A DNA stretch of 64,000 nt from Portibacter marinus (GCF_021533195.1 NZ_JAJNKB010000001.1:372001-436000), one strand, 5' to 3'; counted from the stretch's first letter, positions 36,337 through 45,622 are shown. A program made the numbers and translations. Notes: a model not told the origin generated them from the sequence alone.

Positions 36337-38880
36337 ATGAAAAAATATAAAATATTAATAGCACTCCTAATTCCACTATTATTAAATTCCCAAAATATCA
36401 TACAGTATGATCGCGTGGTAAAAAAGCAGATTTCTGCTGAAGGACAAGACCTTCCAGTTATACATTCTGAAGATGCACTCAACTCAGCTATACTAGCCAC
36501 TAATGGTATTTCTGAAGTCACTGTGCTTAACAATCATGATTGGAGAAAAATCTACAGTTTAATTGGGCGCAATGTGCCTGAGAAAGAAAACTTCGTAGTC
36601 TACGATGATCTATTCTCGCATGCTAAGGAGATGATGGACTTTGAAAAAGTATACCCCATCATGCTCATGAATTATGATTTTATTTATGAAGGTACTGATG
36701 GTAAGCAATCTTTGGATAAAACGTTTGCTTCCACCATTTTACATAATAGTGTGGTTGGAGATCAGATTACATACACTATCAACAAAGATATGTTGTTCAG
36801 CAATAATTCAAATACTTATAATATCGAAGTTGATTTTGATAATGGTGAAGGCTATCAGGACGTATTTTTAAATGAAGGTATCACCATTGATTATCGAGGG
36901 CAGAGAAAAGAATTCTTAGAAATCAAGTTACGTACTGTAGATGATGAACAAACCTTGTACAGTCATTTTACTATTAGAAGAAAATCTTCAAAGATTGTAC
37001 CTACTGTCAGGAATATGGGGAATTTTTCAACAATGAGAAGTGTTCCTCCCGAAAATCATGAATTTCAATTCAATGCCTCTAATGGGCACTCATTCACAGT
37101 TACGATTTTATATTCAGACAATATCGATGGACAAAGAAAACTTAGACGACCTTTCATCGTGACTGATGGGTTTGATCCAGGAAATTTAAGAACCTATGAA
37201 GGTAATAATTCCAGTAGTAATCAGGATCGTGTAGATCATAGAGGTTTATTCGAATTTGTGAATGGAGACGACTCTCCCTGGGAAACGGAACCGAGCGCTA
37301 ACTTTGTTGATAAATTACATTCAGACGGATACGACATTGTATTCGTTAATTTTATTCAAGGAGCTGGAGATATAACAACGAATGGAATTGCTTTCAAAGA
37401 GTTTCTTAATGATGTAATTAATGGCCCTACATTTCGTGATAGTAAAACAGAGATGAACATTATTGTCGGTCCTAGTATGGGTGGATTAATAACAAGGTAT
37501 GCTTTAGCTTCTCTTGAGGAGGATAATATTGCACATTTTACAAAATCTTGGATTGCTTTTGATTCTCCTATGAACGGAGCTTACATTCCAATATCATTAC
37601 AATATGCTGTAGACTTTATGCATACATGGAATTTCGGTATATCACCGGCTATATCAAGTGCTAAGGATAAATTAGATTCATATGCAGCTTTACAACTTCT
37701 GATCAAGCATTATGACAATTTTGGAGAAGTTATTCACAACCAATTTTACAGTATAATGGATGACCTTGATTATCCTGAACTCCTTAAACGTTACGCGATT
37801 ACTAATGGAGGTAAAAGTAGATTGATTGGTTCTACTGGTACTGGAAACTACGAAAATATCTTGTTTCGTCTAGTAAATACTCTTGGTCCTAGAATGTATG
37901 GCAATAGCATGCATAATACAAATTCCTCCACTTCATACAGACTGTTTAGAGGCGAAGGTAATTGGGGCACGACTGATAAATATGTTGACTATAATATAGC
38001 CTATGACGGTGCGGTAGGTGGTTACAATACTGCTCTTTATGCTGTAAATGGAGACAATGCATACAATGGTTGGGAGAAAGATCCAAATAATCCTGCTAAT
38101 GAAAGATATATGAAAGCAACTTTCATTCCTGTTGCCTCAGCTTTAGGCTTCGAAGTAACCCCCAGTAATGTTTTCGATAGCTGGGAAGATTTTAGTGTTA
38201 ATAGTAGTCCGTTCGATGAATTCTTCGGAATGAATACGAATGAGGAACATGTGAATATCAGTCAATCTACTGCTGATGATGTTATTGAAGATTTTTTTAG
38301 ACCTGATTTTGATAATGGACAAATTCCTTTCGATAGAAATGGAAACAGCGACATTGTTTTTGACAAGCCAGTAGCTTTTACACATAGGAATACTGCGAGC
38401 TTCGGAGGAAATGGGAATACCGTAGAATTCCAAGATGGGACGGATGTAAATATTAAAGCTGGTGACTGGGTTAGATTCGAATCTGAAGTTTATATTAAGT
38501 CTGGCGCTAAGATTAACATTAACACTGCACCCATAAACTACTCTACAGTCTTTAGATCATCTAAAGCTAGACCAGGTCTCGATCCATTCGCTAAATCCGA
38601 TTCTAGAGGAAAAGTGTATAATTATGAAACAGCAGATGGACTTAAAAACGTTAATCTAATAACTGTAACACCTAATCCTGCTCAGAACTTCATTCAAGTA
38701 ACAAATAAGACTGAAACTCAAAGTAGATTTAGAATCATGAACACGAAAGGCGAGGAAGTGAAGGCCGTGATTATTTCTCCTAATACGAATACACGTATAG
38801 ACATAACTGATTTACTCGACGGTAATTATATCATAATAGATTCAAATGCTGCACGGTTAGGCAAATTCATAAAACTATAA
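36337..38880 (+). CDS. T9SS-exported lipase-like alpha/beta hydrolase with stalk module, locus A
   Basis: The 847-residue protein has a signal peptide (MKKYKILIALLIPLLLNSQ), a ~250-residue N-terminal region without a recognised domain, and a lipase-type hydrolase domain (~280-620): RPFIVTDGFDPGN, the nucleophile elbow IIVGPSMGGLITRYAL with Ser380, and AFDSPMNGAYIP, typical of PGAP1/DUF676-like lipases. Residues ~680-765 form a repeated beta stalk (GNTVEFQDGTDVNIKAGDWV…KSGAKININ), and the end is a type A T9SS domain (VTPNPAQNFIQV … LGKFIKL). It should act on the cell surface or outside, on lipids or esters. Six lipoprotein genes follow it. Confidence 0.85.
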   Translation: MKKYKILIALLIPLLLNSQNIIQYDRVVKKQISAEGQDLPVIHSEDALNSAILATNGISEVTVLNNHDWRKIYSLIGRNVPEKENFVVYDDLFSHAKEMMDFEKVYPIMLMNYDFIYEGTDGKQSLDKTFASTILHNSVVGDQITYTINKDMLFSNNSNTYNIEVDFDNGEGYQDVFLNEGITIDYRGQRKEFLEIKLRTVDDEQTLYSHFTIRRKSSKIVPTVRNMGNFSTMRSVPPENHEFQFNASNGHSFTVTILYSDNIDGQRKLRRPFIVTDGFDPGNLRTYEGNNSSSNQDRVDHRGLFEFVNGDDSPWETEPSANFVDKLHSDGYDIVFVNFIQGAGDITTNGIAFKEFLNDVINGPTFRDSKTEMNIIVGPSMGGLITRYALASLEEDNIAHFTKSWIAFDSPMNGAYIPISLQYAVDFMHTWNFGISPAISSAKDKLDSYAALQLLIKHYDNFGEVIHNQFYSIMDDLDYPELLKRYAITNGGKSRLIGSTGTGNYENILFRLVNTLGPRMYGNSMHNTNSSTSYRLFRGEGNWGTTDKYVDYNIAYDGAVGGYNTALYAVNGDNAYNGWEKDPNNPANERYMKATFIPVASALGFEVTPSNVFDSWEDFSVNSSPFDEFFGMNTNEEHVNISQSTADDVIEDFFRPDFDNGQIPFDRNGNSDIVFDKPVAFTHRNTASFGGNGNTVEFQDGTDVNIKAGDWVRFESEVYIKSGAKININTAPINYSTVFRSSKARPGLDPFAKSDSRGKVYNYETADGLKNVNLITVTPNPAQNFIQVTNKTETQSRFRIMNTKGEEVKAVIISPNTNTRIDITDLLDGNYIIIDSNAARLGKFIKL

Positions 38881-38882
38881 AC

Positions 38883-39524
38883 ATGAAACATTTAATATTG
38901 ATCGCTTCCGCAATGATGCTTGTAGCATCTTGTGGAAAAATAAAACAAACCACCTCGATGAGTGGTCGAGTAATAGATTTCGGAACTGGTGAGCCTATAG
39001 AAAATGTACAAATCTATGTGCAGGATGGCTTCACAGGTTCCGGCCCCATACTTAATCACGATGATATCGGTGAAAATGAAGCACTGACTTACACTGATGA
39101 AAATGGGGAGTTTTTTGTAGAAATTAAAGCTGAAAATAATCCTGTCCTGTATCCTTCCAAGCCAAGTGAATACTGGAACTATAATGAAGGTGGGTTAGTG
39201 CAGTCTGGTGAAATTTTTACAAAAGGCGAAAATCACAAAAATATTGAGGTAATTCTCCGTGGACTCGCCTATCTTAATCTGAGATTCGAAAGTCAAACTA
39301 CTTTGGAAGATAGCTTCATAGTCAAAAGTTATAGAGACTACCCTAATTTAGATACAAGAAATCACAGGGTAGGTACTTCATTTAATTATGAGGGTAAACT
39401 GGCTATTGGCAATCATCACTACACCTACGACTTCAGATATAAACGAGATGGGATCTGGACTAGTATTCTAGATAGTATCTACATTCCACTTGGCGAAACG
39501 AGAGGTGATACAATCTATTATTAG
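38883..39524 (+). CDS. Tandem lipoprotein 1 of locus A
   Basis: The 213-residue lipoprotein has its lipobox at LVASC (Cys 17). Residues ~24-100 form a carboxypeptidase-regulatory-like beta domain (MSGRVIDFGTGEPIENVQIY … TYTDENGEFFVEI). The C-terminal part ends in the family signature WTSILDSIYIPLGETRGDTI. It begins 2 nt after the lipase stop. Among the copies it is the most diverged in residues ~118-175 (NLRFESQTTLEDSFIVKSY), suggesting it is the oldest. The function is unknown; the position directly behind the exported enzyme suggests a partner or protective role. Confidence 0.8.
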   Translation: MKHLILIASAMMLVASCGKIKQTTSMSGRVIDFGTGEPIENVQIYVQDGFTGSGPILNHDDIGENEALTYTDENGEFFVEIKAENNPVLYPSKPSEYWNYNEGGLVQSGEIFTKGENHKNIEVILRGLAYLNLRFESQTTLEDSFIVKSYRDYPNLDTRNHRVGTSFNYEGKLAIGNHHYTYDFRYKRDGIWTSILDSIYIPLGETRGDTIYY

Positions 39525-39528
39525 AAAG

Positions 39529-40170
39529 ATGAAATATATAATATTAATCGCTTCCGCAATGATGCTTATGGCATCTTGTCTAAAAATAAAGCAAAATACC
39601 TCGATGAGTGGTCGAGTAATAGATTTCGGAACTGGTGAACCTATAGAAAATGTACGAATCTACGTGCAGGATGGCTTCACAGGTTCGGGTCCTATAATTA
39701 ATCACGATGATATCGGTGAAAATGAAGCACTGACTCACACTGATGAAAATGGGGAGTTTTTTGTAGAAATTAAAGCTGAAAATAATCCAGTACTATTTCC
39801 TTCTAAATCTCGTGAATACTGGAACTATAATGAAGGTGGTTTAGTACAGTCTGGTGAAATTTTTACAAAAGGTCAAAATCATGATAATATTGAAATTATC
39901 TTACGAGGCAAAGCTTACCTCAACTTCAGAGCTGAAAGTATAAATGGACAAGCTGATAGTATAAAGTTTCTAGGTTATCTCGATTATCCTAGTCTGTCAA
40001 CTCGTAGTATAAGTGAGGGAAAATCTTTTAATAGACAAGAAAAGTTTGCCTACGGAAACAGTTACTATACCTACGACTTCAGTTACAAAAGAGAAGGTGT
40101 CTGGACTAGTATTCTAGATAGTATATATATACCGCTAGGTGAAACAAGAGGAGACACAATCTATTATTAG
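39529..40170 (+). CDS. Tandem lipoprotein 2 of locus A
   Basis: This is again exactly 213 residues (start 39529, 4 nt after the previous stop). The leader peptide is the MKYIILI type and the lipobox LMASC. The N-terminal beta domain is nearly identical to copy 1, while the centre differs (NFRAESINGQADSIKFLGYL; STRSISEGKSFNRQEKFAYG). The end signature is retained. It is clearly a duplicate of the same ancestral gene and should be outer-membrane anchored. Confidence 0.8.
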   Translation: MKYIILIASAMMLMASCLKIKQNTSMSGRVIDFGTGEPIENVRIYVQDGFTGSGPIINHDDIGENEALTHTDENGEFFVEIKAENNPVLFPSKSREYWNYNEGGLVQSGEIFTKGQNHDNIEIILRGKAYLNFRAESINGQADSIKFLGYLDYPSLSTRSISEGKSFNRQEKFAYGNSYYTYDFSYKREGVWTSILDSIYIPLGETRGDTIYY

Positions 40171-40171
40171 G

Positions 40172-40813
40172 ATGAAAAAATTAAGTTGTATTATCTCCGC
40201 AATAATGTTAATGGCATCTTGTGGAAAAATAAAACAAACCACCACGATGAGTGGTCGAGTAAAAGATTTCGGAACTGGAGAACCTATCGAAAATGTACGA
40301 ATTTACGTTCAAGATGGATTCACAGGTTCAGGTCCCATACTAAATCACGATGACATAGGTGAAAAAGAAGCACTAACCTATTCTGATGAAAATGGAGAAT
40401 TCTCTGTAGAAATCAAGGCTGAGAATAATCCAGTACTATATCCTTCTAAATCTAGTGAATATTGGAACTATAATGAAGGGGGATTAGTGCAGTCTGGTGA
40501 AATATTCACAAAAGGCGGAGGTCATAATAATATTGAAATTGTGTTAAAAGGAAAAGCTTACCTTAACTTCAGAGCTGAAACTATAAATGGGCAAGCTGAT
40601 AGTATTCAATATCTTGGATTTGTAGATTATCCTAATGTGCATGAAAGAGAGTTAGAAAAAGGTCAAACCTTCAATCGAAAAGAGACGTTTGCTATAGGTA
40701 ACAAATACTTTGTCTACGATTTTAGCTATAAACGAGATGGGGTATGGACTAGTATTCTGGATAGTATCTACATACCACTTGGCGAAACCAGAGGTGATAC
40801 CATCTATTATTAG
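40172..40813 (+). CDS. Tandem lipoprotein 3 of locus A
   Basis: Start 40172, one base after the previous stop; 213 residues. The leader peptide is the other version in the array, MKKLSCIISAIMLMASC, nearly identical in DNA to that of copy 5. The central variable part reads AETINGQADSIQYLGFVDYP then HERELEKGQTFNRKETFAIG. The conserved flanks match the other copies. The alternating leader peptides point to duplication in two-gene units. Confidence 0.8.
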   Translation: MKKLSCIISAIMLMASCGKIKQTTTMSGRVKDFGTGEPIENVRIYVQDGFTGSGPILNHDDIGEKEALTYSDENGEFSVEIKAENNPVLYPSKSSEYWNYNEGGLVQSGEIFTKGGGHNNIEIVLKGKAYLNFRAETINGQADSIQYLGFVDYPNVHERELEKGQTFNRKETFAIGNKYFVYDFSYKRDGVWTSILDSIYIPLGETRGDTIYY

Positions 40814-40817
40814 AAAG

Positions 40818-41459
40818 ATGAAATATATAATATTAATCATTCCCGCACTGACACTTATGGTGTCATGTGGGAAAGTAAAGCAAACAACCACCATGAGCGG
40901 GCAAGTAGTCGATTATGGAACTGGTGAGCCTATAGAAAATGTTCAAATCTACGTGCAGGATGGAATCACAGGTTCAGGTCCCATACTAAATCACGATGAC
41001 ATAGGTGAAAGTGAAGCACTAACTTATACTGATGAAAATGGAAAGTTTTTCGTAGAAATCAAAGCAGAGAATAATCCGGTGCTGTATCCTTCTAAATCTA
41101 GTGAATATTGGAACTATAATGAAGGGGGATTAGTGCAATCTGGTGAAATATTCACTAGAGGTGAAGACAACCGAGATATAGAGATTGTATTAAGAGGCAA
41201 AGCTTACTTAAATTTCCGAGCTGAAGCACTAGAAAATCAAGCTGATAGCATTAGATGGTTAGCTTATTTAGAGTATCCGAGTCTATTTTCAAGACAATTA
41301 AGTAAAGGAAAAACATTTAATCGGGAAGATTACTTTGCCTATGGTAATAACTATTTTACTTACGAGTTTAGCTATAAAAGAGGTGACAAGTGGACTAGTA
41401 TTCTAGATAGTATATATATACCGCTAGGTGAAACAAGAGGAGACACAATCTATTATTAG
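40818..41459 (+). CDS. Tandem lipoprotein 4 of locus A
   Basis: Start 40818 (MKYIILIIPALTLMVSC), 4 nt after the previous stop; 213 residues. It has the most changes in the first strand of the beta domain (MSGQVVDYGTGEPIENVQIY) and its own version of the centre (AEALENQADSIRWLAYLEYP; FSRQLSKGKTFNREDYFAYG). The basic segment is also changed (YKRGDKWTSIL). The same length and spacing as its neighbours show that insertions and deletions are not tolerated or that copies are homogenised. Confidence 0.8.
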   Translation: MKYIILIIPALTLMVSCGKVKQTTTMSGQVVDYGTGEPIENVQIYVQDGITGSGPILNHDDIGESEALTYTDENGKFFVEIKAENNPVLYPSKSSEYWNYNEGGLVQSGEIFTRGEDNRDIEIVLRGKAYLNFRAEALENQADSIRWLAYLEYPSLFSRQLSKGKTFNREDYFAYGNNYFTYEFSYKRGDKWTSILDSIYIPLGETRGDTIYY

Positions 41460-41460
41460 G

Positions 41461-42102
41461 ATGAAAAAATTAAGTTGTATTATCTCCGCAATAATGTTAA
41501 TGGCATCTTGTGGAAAAATAAAACAAACCACCTCGATGAGCGGTCGAGTAATAGATTTCGGAACTAGAGAACCTATCGAAAACGTACGAATTTACGTGCA
41601 GGATGGCTTCACAGGTTCAGGCCCCATACTCAATCATGATGATATCGGTGAAAATGAAGCACTGACTTACACAGATGAAAATGGGGAGTTTTTTGTAGAA
41701 ATTAAAGCTGAAAATAATCCAGTACTATTTCCTTCTAAATCTCGTGAATACTGGAACTATAATGAAGGTGGTTTAGTACAGTCTGGTGAAATATTTACTA
41801 GAGGTGAGGATCATAAGGATATTGAAATTATATTGAGAGGTAAAGCATATTTAAATTTTAGAGCTGAAAGCGACAACGAACAAGCTGACAGTATAAAGTT
41901 TCTTGGATATTTAGAATATCCAAGCTTGTCATCTAGATATCAGAGTAAGGGAAAAAACTATGATATAATAGAAGGTTTTGCTTATGCAAACAGCTACTAC
42001 ACCTACGACTTCAGATATAAACGAGATGGGGTATGGACTAGTATTCTGGATAGTATCTACATACCACTTGGCGAAACCAGAGGTGATACAATCTATTATT
42101 AA
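41461..42102 (+). CDS. Tandem lipoprotein 5 of locus A
   Basis: Start 41461, one base after the previous stop; 213 residues, leader peptide MKKLSCIISAIMLMASC. The N-terminal domain shares FGTREPIENVRIY with copy 6, unlike the GTGEP of copies 1-4. The centre (AESDNEQADSIKFLGYLEYP; SSRYQSKGKNYDIIEGFAYA) is distinct. The mixture of shared and private segments suggests gene conversion among copies. Confidence 0.8.
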   Translation: MKKLSCIISAIMLMASCGKIKQTTSMSGRVIDFGTREPIENVRIYVQDGFTGSGPILNHDDIGENEALTYTDENGEFFVEIKAENNPVLFPSKSREYWNYNEGGLVQSGEIFTRGEDHKDIEIILRGKAYLNFRAESDNEQADSIKFLGYLEYPSLSSRYQSKGKNYDIIEGFAYANSYYTYDFRYKRDGVWTSILDSIYIPLGETRGDTIYY

Positions 42103-42104
42103 AA

Positions 42105-42781
42105 ATGAAATATATAATATTAATCATTCCCGCACTGGCACTTATGGCATTTTGTGGAAAAATAAAACAAACCACCTCGATGAGCGGTCGAGTAATAGAT
42201 TTCGGAACTAGAGAACCTATCGAAAACGTACGAATTTACGTGCAGGATGGCTTCACAGGTTCAGGCCCCATACTAAATCACGATGACATAGGTGAAAAAG
42301 AAGCACTAACCTATTCTGATGAAAATGGAGAATTCTCTGTAGAAATCAAGGCTGAGAATAATCCTGTATTATATCCTTCTAAAACAAATGAGTATTGGAA
42401 TTACAACGATGGGGGTTAGTGCAATCCGGAGAAATCTATACTCGAGGTGAAAACAACAACGATATTAAGATTGTACTGAGGGGCAAAGCTCACTTAGATT
42501 TCAGAGCTGAAAGCACCAACGGACAAGCTGATAGTATAAAGTTTCTTGTATATTTACAATCTCCAAGTCCTTCAACTCGAAGTCTCAGCAAAGGTAAAAC
42601 CTTCAATAGGAAAGAAAAGTTTGCATATGGAAACAGTCATTACACCTACGACTTCAGTAACAAACGAGATGGTATATGGACAAGTATTCTAGATAGTATC
42701 TATATACCACTAGGCGAAACTACATGTAATACTCAGTATTTTGACGGAAGTGTTGCTAAATTCTATGTTAATGTGAGATAA
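42105..42781 (+). pseudogene. Tandem lipoprotein 6 of locus A, frameshifted
   Basis: This copy starts at 42105 (MKYIILIIPALALMAFC). One base is missing in the G-run at 42411-42415, which gives a premature TAG; the rest of the family sequence (GLVQSGEIYTRGENNNDIKI … WTSILDSIYIPLGET) continues from 42416 in another frame. The C-terminus also departs from the signature (TTCNTQYFDGSVAKFYVNVR). As the last copy it appears to be decaying. A sequencing error in the G-run is possible for the frameshift but not for the changed end. Confidence 0.8.
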
Positions 42782-42814
42782 ATAACTTCTAATACTTCAA
42801 TATCAAAAATAAAT

Positions 42815-42845
42815 TGGAATGAAATTTTTATTCCAGTTTTTTAAA
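42815..42845 (+). terminator. Terminator after the lipoprotein array
   Basis: TGGAAT (42815-42820) pairs with ATTCCA (42830-42835), followed by a run of Ts. It separates the lipoprotein array from the beta-barrel gene at 42855. Confidence 0.55.
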
Positions 42846-42854
42846 ATAAGAAAA

Positions 42855-43535
42855 ATGAATAAAACAATTATTTGCCTAATCCTAATAATCCTTGGAATTT
42901 CATCATTGCAATCTCAGAAATTAGTCCTCGAAACTTCCGTAAGTAAGTCTTTCTCTGGCTTCGGCGATATGTGGGGAGAAGTTGTGGATTTTTCAGCGAG
43001 CTACAACCTTTATAAGAATTTTTTCATCAAATCAAGCATAGGAGGTGGTGGTGCTAGCCAAGAGTTTTTTAGTCAAAAAGAACTTCAAGAGAGACCTAAC
43101 TTATTCGTGGCTGATGAATGGACCGAAAACTTTCCAGGGGGGTATCCTGATTTTTTATTCGATAGAGGATTTGCACATAAAACGCCACATCTTGAGTTCC
43201 AAAAATATAGATTCATTAGTCTAACCCTCGTCAAAAAATTCAATGTATACAAAGGATTTTCAGTGAGCCCAGAAATTGGAATTGCAAGAATGAACGTTAA
43301 AAACTCTTACGTTACTGCAACACGACCTATACTAGAAGATCTTATCAATGAACAAAGACTTGTCACCATTTTGGTTCCTAATATCATCAACTTTGATACC
43401 TTTATGAGCGTTATCAATCTAAGTTTAAACTACAAAATCAAGGATGATTTTCGAATAGGTCTCCAAGGCTCAATAATGAATGGCGATATTATTCTTTCTA
43501 CATTCGGTCTAAACTTCGCATATTATTTACTGTGA
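42855..43535 (+). CDS. Outer-membrane beta-barrel protein
   Basis: The ATG at 42855 gives a signal peptide (MNKTIICLILIILGISSLQS). The mature 205 residues alternate polar and hydrophobic residues in many strands (FFIKSSIGGGGAS; YRFISLTLVKKFNVYKGFSVSPEIGI; INLSLNYKI; FGLNFAYYLL) and end in an aromatic/Leu strand, as small barrels do. No named family was recognised. It may serve the locus A surface module, but a terminator separates it from the lipoproteins. Confidence 0.7.
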   Translation: MNKTIICLILIILGISSLQSQKLVLETSVSKSFSGFGDMWGEVVDFSASYNLYKNFFIKSSIGGGGASQEFFSQKELQERPNLFVADEWTENFPGGYPDFLFDRGFAHKTPHLEFQKYRFISLTLVKKFNVYKGFSVSPEIGIARMNVKNSYVTATRPILEDLINEQRLVTILVPNIINFDTFMSVINLSLNYKIKDDFRIGLQGSIMNGDIILSTFGLNFAYYLL

Positions 43536-43968
43536 AGCTGAATTTCATAACATTTCTGCAATCAATTTTATACTTACTAGTATTTTTCGTGAAATTATTT
43601 TTAAACACTGCCATCCCATTACATCATAAAAGATGCGGATATTGATCAGTGATTTTTACTGGAATTTCTTGAATTTTATTGGCATAATTTCCTATTTAAC
43701 GAGCTTCAGAAAAGCCTTGCTCGCAATATAACCGGAGCTATTAATTCGTTGCTTCCTAAGAATTAAAATTTAGGTCATTCAACCTTAAATTTTGTGTCTG
43801 AAAAAGTCGTTACAGACCTCTTTTTCGTCCTTCACAGGCACGATTCTGAAGACATCTCCACTACACTCCAATTCTAAATTATTCTATTTTTACTATGGAA
43901 ATTCTTAAGGGAGGTCTAAATTGAGGCATGGCTGGTGATTGGCTAAACCTTGATTAAAACGTTTGCAA
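43536..43968. other. Gene-free stretch between two beta-barrel genes
   Basis: It contains repeat copy C1 (43755-43833) and the 12-bp word GGCATGGCTGGT at 43925-43936 that also occurs at 34352. Nothing else was recognised. Confidence 0.6.
43755..43833. repeat. Dispersed repeat, copy C1
   Basis: About 80 bp aligned with 44643-44722, sharing CCTAA-AATTAAAATT, AATTTTGTGTCT and GTTACAGA in order. On the minus strand it ends with codons for DLNFNS and a stop, like the 3' end of the gene at 49238. Confidence 0.75.
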
Positions 43969-44607
43969 ATGAAACTGTTGAATTTAATTTTTCTCTCAAT
44001 GCTAACCACTTTTTATGTAAGTGGTCAATATTCGATGGAAGTTAAAGGTGGAGTATTTTTTGCAAATCTGATTAAATCACCTGAAAATTTCACTAAATCT
44101 TTTGATGGATGGGGATTAAAATCGGAAGTAACAATATTGAGAAATTTAGTCAGCAAAGAAAACAACCAACTACGTATTGGTGCCGGGTATACCATTTTTA
44201 AGTTTCTGGATGAAAATCTGTTATTCGTAAATGATAGAAATAATTCACTTTCAAGATCTTATGCAAATATCATTTTACGATATGAAAGAAACATCTATAA
44301 GGATAAAATTTATTTACAAGGATCTGTTTCTAACTATATACTCTTACATAAAATAGACAATGAGTTCTCATTGCAAAATGGAATATTTACAAATATTGAT
44401 CTTGGAGTAAGAATTCCTCTTAATCAAAAGGTATCAATTGTGTTAACATCACCTATCACAATTTTTCCTATGTTAAGTGGTAGAACGCAAGTTGGAGCTG
44501 TTTCGTCTGATCCTTTTATAGATTTATTTGTAGAACAGATCGGTGGTGATCTAGGTGTATATTATGATTTTAAATATCCCCGCACATATAAAATCAAAAA
44601 GCGTTAG
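43969..44607 (+). CDS. Outer-membrane beta-barrel protein, second copy type
   Basis: The ATG at 43969 gives MKLLNLIFLSMLTTFYVSGQ as a signal peptide. The ~190-residue mature part is strand-rich (YSMEVKGGVFFANL; NNQLRIGAGYTIFKFL; YANIILRYERNIY; IFTNIDLGVRIPL; LGVYYDF) with a short basic end (YPRTYKIKKR). It shares the overall plan but not clear sequence with the barrel at 42855. The family is unknown. Its stop codon lies within the left flank of a terminator stem. Confidence 0.7.
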   Translation: MKLLNLIFLSMLTTFYVSGQYSMEVKGGVFFANLIKSPENFTKSFDGWGLKSEVTILRNLVSKENNQLRIGAGYTIFKFLDENLLFVNDRNNSLSRSYANIILRYERNIYKDKIYLQGSVSNYILLHKIDNEFSLQNGIFTNIDLGVRIPLNQKVSIVLTSPITIFPMLSGRTQVGAVSSDPFIDLFVEQIGGDLGVYYDFKYPRTYKIKKR

Positions 44608-44634
44608 GTTCCTTGCAGAATTTGACGCTTTTTT
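44596..44634 (+). terminator. Terminator of the second beta-barrel gene
   Basis: AAAAAGCGT (44596-44604) pairs with ACGCTTTTT (44625-44633) followed by T; the left arm overlaps the end of the coding sequence. Confidence 0.6.
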
Positions 44635-44642
44635 CCCACCCC

Positions 44643-44722
44643 CCTAAAAATTAAAATTCAAGTCTTTCCAACCCTGAATTTTGTGTCTCATCAGTTTGTT
44701 ACAGAACCTTTTTCGCCGCTTC
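44643..44722. repeat. Dispersed repeat, copy C2
   Basis: It aligns to C1 over its whole length. Its left edge, ACCCCCCT plus AAAAATTAAAATT, is identical over 21 bp to the sequence at 49232-49252. On the minus strand it reads KIQGWKDLNFNF then stop. Confidence 0.75.
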
Positions 44723-44871
44723 CCACGTGCGTAAGCCTACCCTATTTTTCTCTTTCAGTTAAGAAAAAATAGGTCAGGAGCGAAGATTTGAAGGTTAAAT
44801 TTTATGTTCGCGATCTTAAGAGCAGCGGCGCAGCTGATGATAGAACTCAGGATGATTAAGAGCTCTCATTT

Positions 44872-45094
44872 ACTATGCGAGCCAGGCTCAGCCGTTTTAA
44901 GGTCTCTCCTATTTTTTCTTGTCTCTTTTTCTTTTGTATTCATATAGGATTATTCCCACTATAATGGATGCGATCGATGTGATTATGATATTTAACATAT
45001 TTATGTTTTGCTCACAAGATCTGACCCTTATTTTGATTCATCCGATTTGTTAATTTACCTCCTAGCTACTATGCCCGCCAGGCTGAACCGTTTT
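44872..45094. repeat. Pair of 27-bp direct repeats
   Basis: Copies 44872-44898 and 45068-45094 match at 23 of 27 positions, sharing ACTATGC, GCCAGGCT and CCGTTTT. They are 169 bp apart. GAGCCAGGCTC in the first copy is a small palindrome. Confidence 0.65.
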
Positions 45095-45155
45095 GCTCTT
45101 GGCTATAGATCTTAAAGTAACGCCCCTTAGTGAAGCTCTCGCAATAAGAGAACCA

Positions 45156-45225
45156 GCGCATAAGACTGGATAAGAAGTCATCCGGCAGCTGCCGGACATC
45201 GCTTATCCGCCTGGATCTTATGCGC
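45156..45225. repeat. Large cruciform / nested inverted repeat
   Basis: Outer arms GCGCATAAGA (45156-45165) and complement (45216-45225), inner arms GGATAAG (45168-45174) and CTTATCC (45202-45208), and a perfect 16-bp palindrome at the centre (45181-45196). Total span 70 bp. It is far stronger than a terminator needs. Confidence 0.8.
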
Positions 45226-45480
45226 CAGCTCTCCACCTACTATTTTCACCTCGAGGTGTTACTTTTGCTGATTAATGTTACACCGCTTTATTCTACCTCA
45301 GGACTTTGTGTATTATACTACAGCAATTCAAAATACAAGTGGCATGCCTCTTTTGAAAAGAAAGATTTGCAGCGATTAGAAGACTTAAAACTTCTTGATG
45401 AAGATAAAAAAAATACACTCATTAATTTGATTGATACCTATATCAGAGATGCTAAAACTAGAAGAGCATATGCCTCTTAG
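45220..45480 (+). pseudogene. C-terminal remnant of an XRE-type regulator
   Basis: The last ~45 codons (from about 45345) read FEKKDLQRLEDLKLLDEDKK then NTLINLIDTYIRDAKTRRAY, matching the C-terminal helical tail common to Bacteroidota XRE-family HTH proteins. The DNA-binding domain is absent, and the upstream part of the frame starts inside the cruciform. It is a stub of a phage- or TA-type regulator rather than a functional gene. Confidence 0.6.
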
Positions 45481-45622
45481 AACCTACATCTTTGATTCTA
45501 TTTTTTTTGAATCACACCACCCCGACAAAAACATATTATTCGGTCTTATATATAAATAGATTATTTTTATTTCTTCTTATTATTACATTGCTTTTAATAA
45601 GTATTGAGTCTAGCTTATTTTA

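Larger units (their letters stand above)
44608..45219. other. Gene-free, repeat-rich stretch
   Basis: It holds repeat copy C2, a 9-bp hairpin (44741-44749 with 44765-44773), both copies of a 27-bp direct repeat and most of a large cruciform. No coding frame was recognised. Confidence 0.65.
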
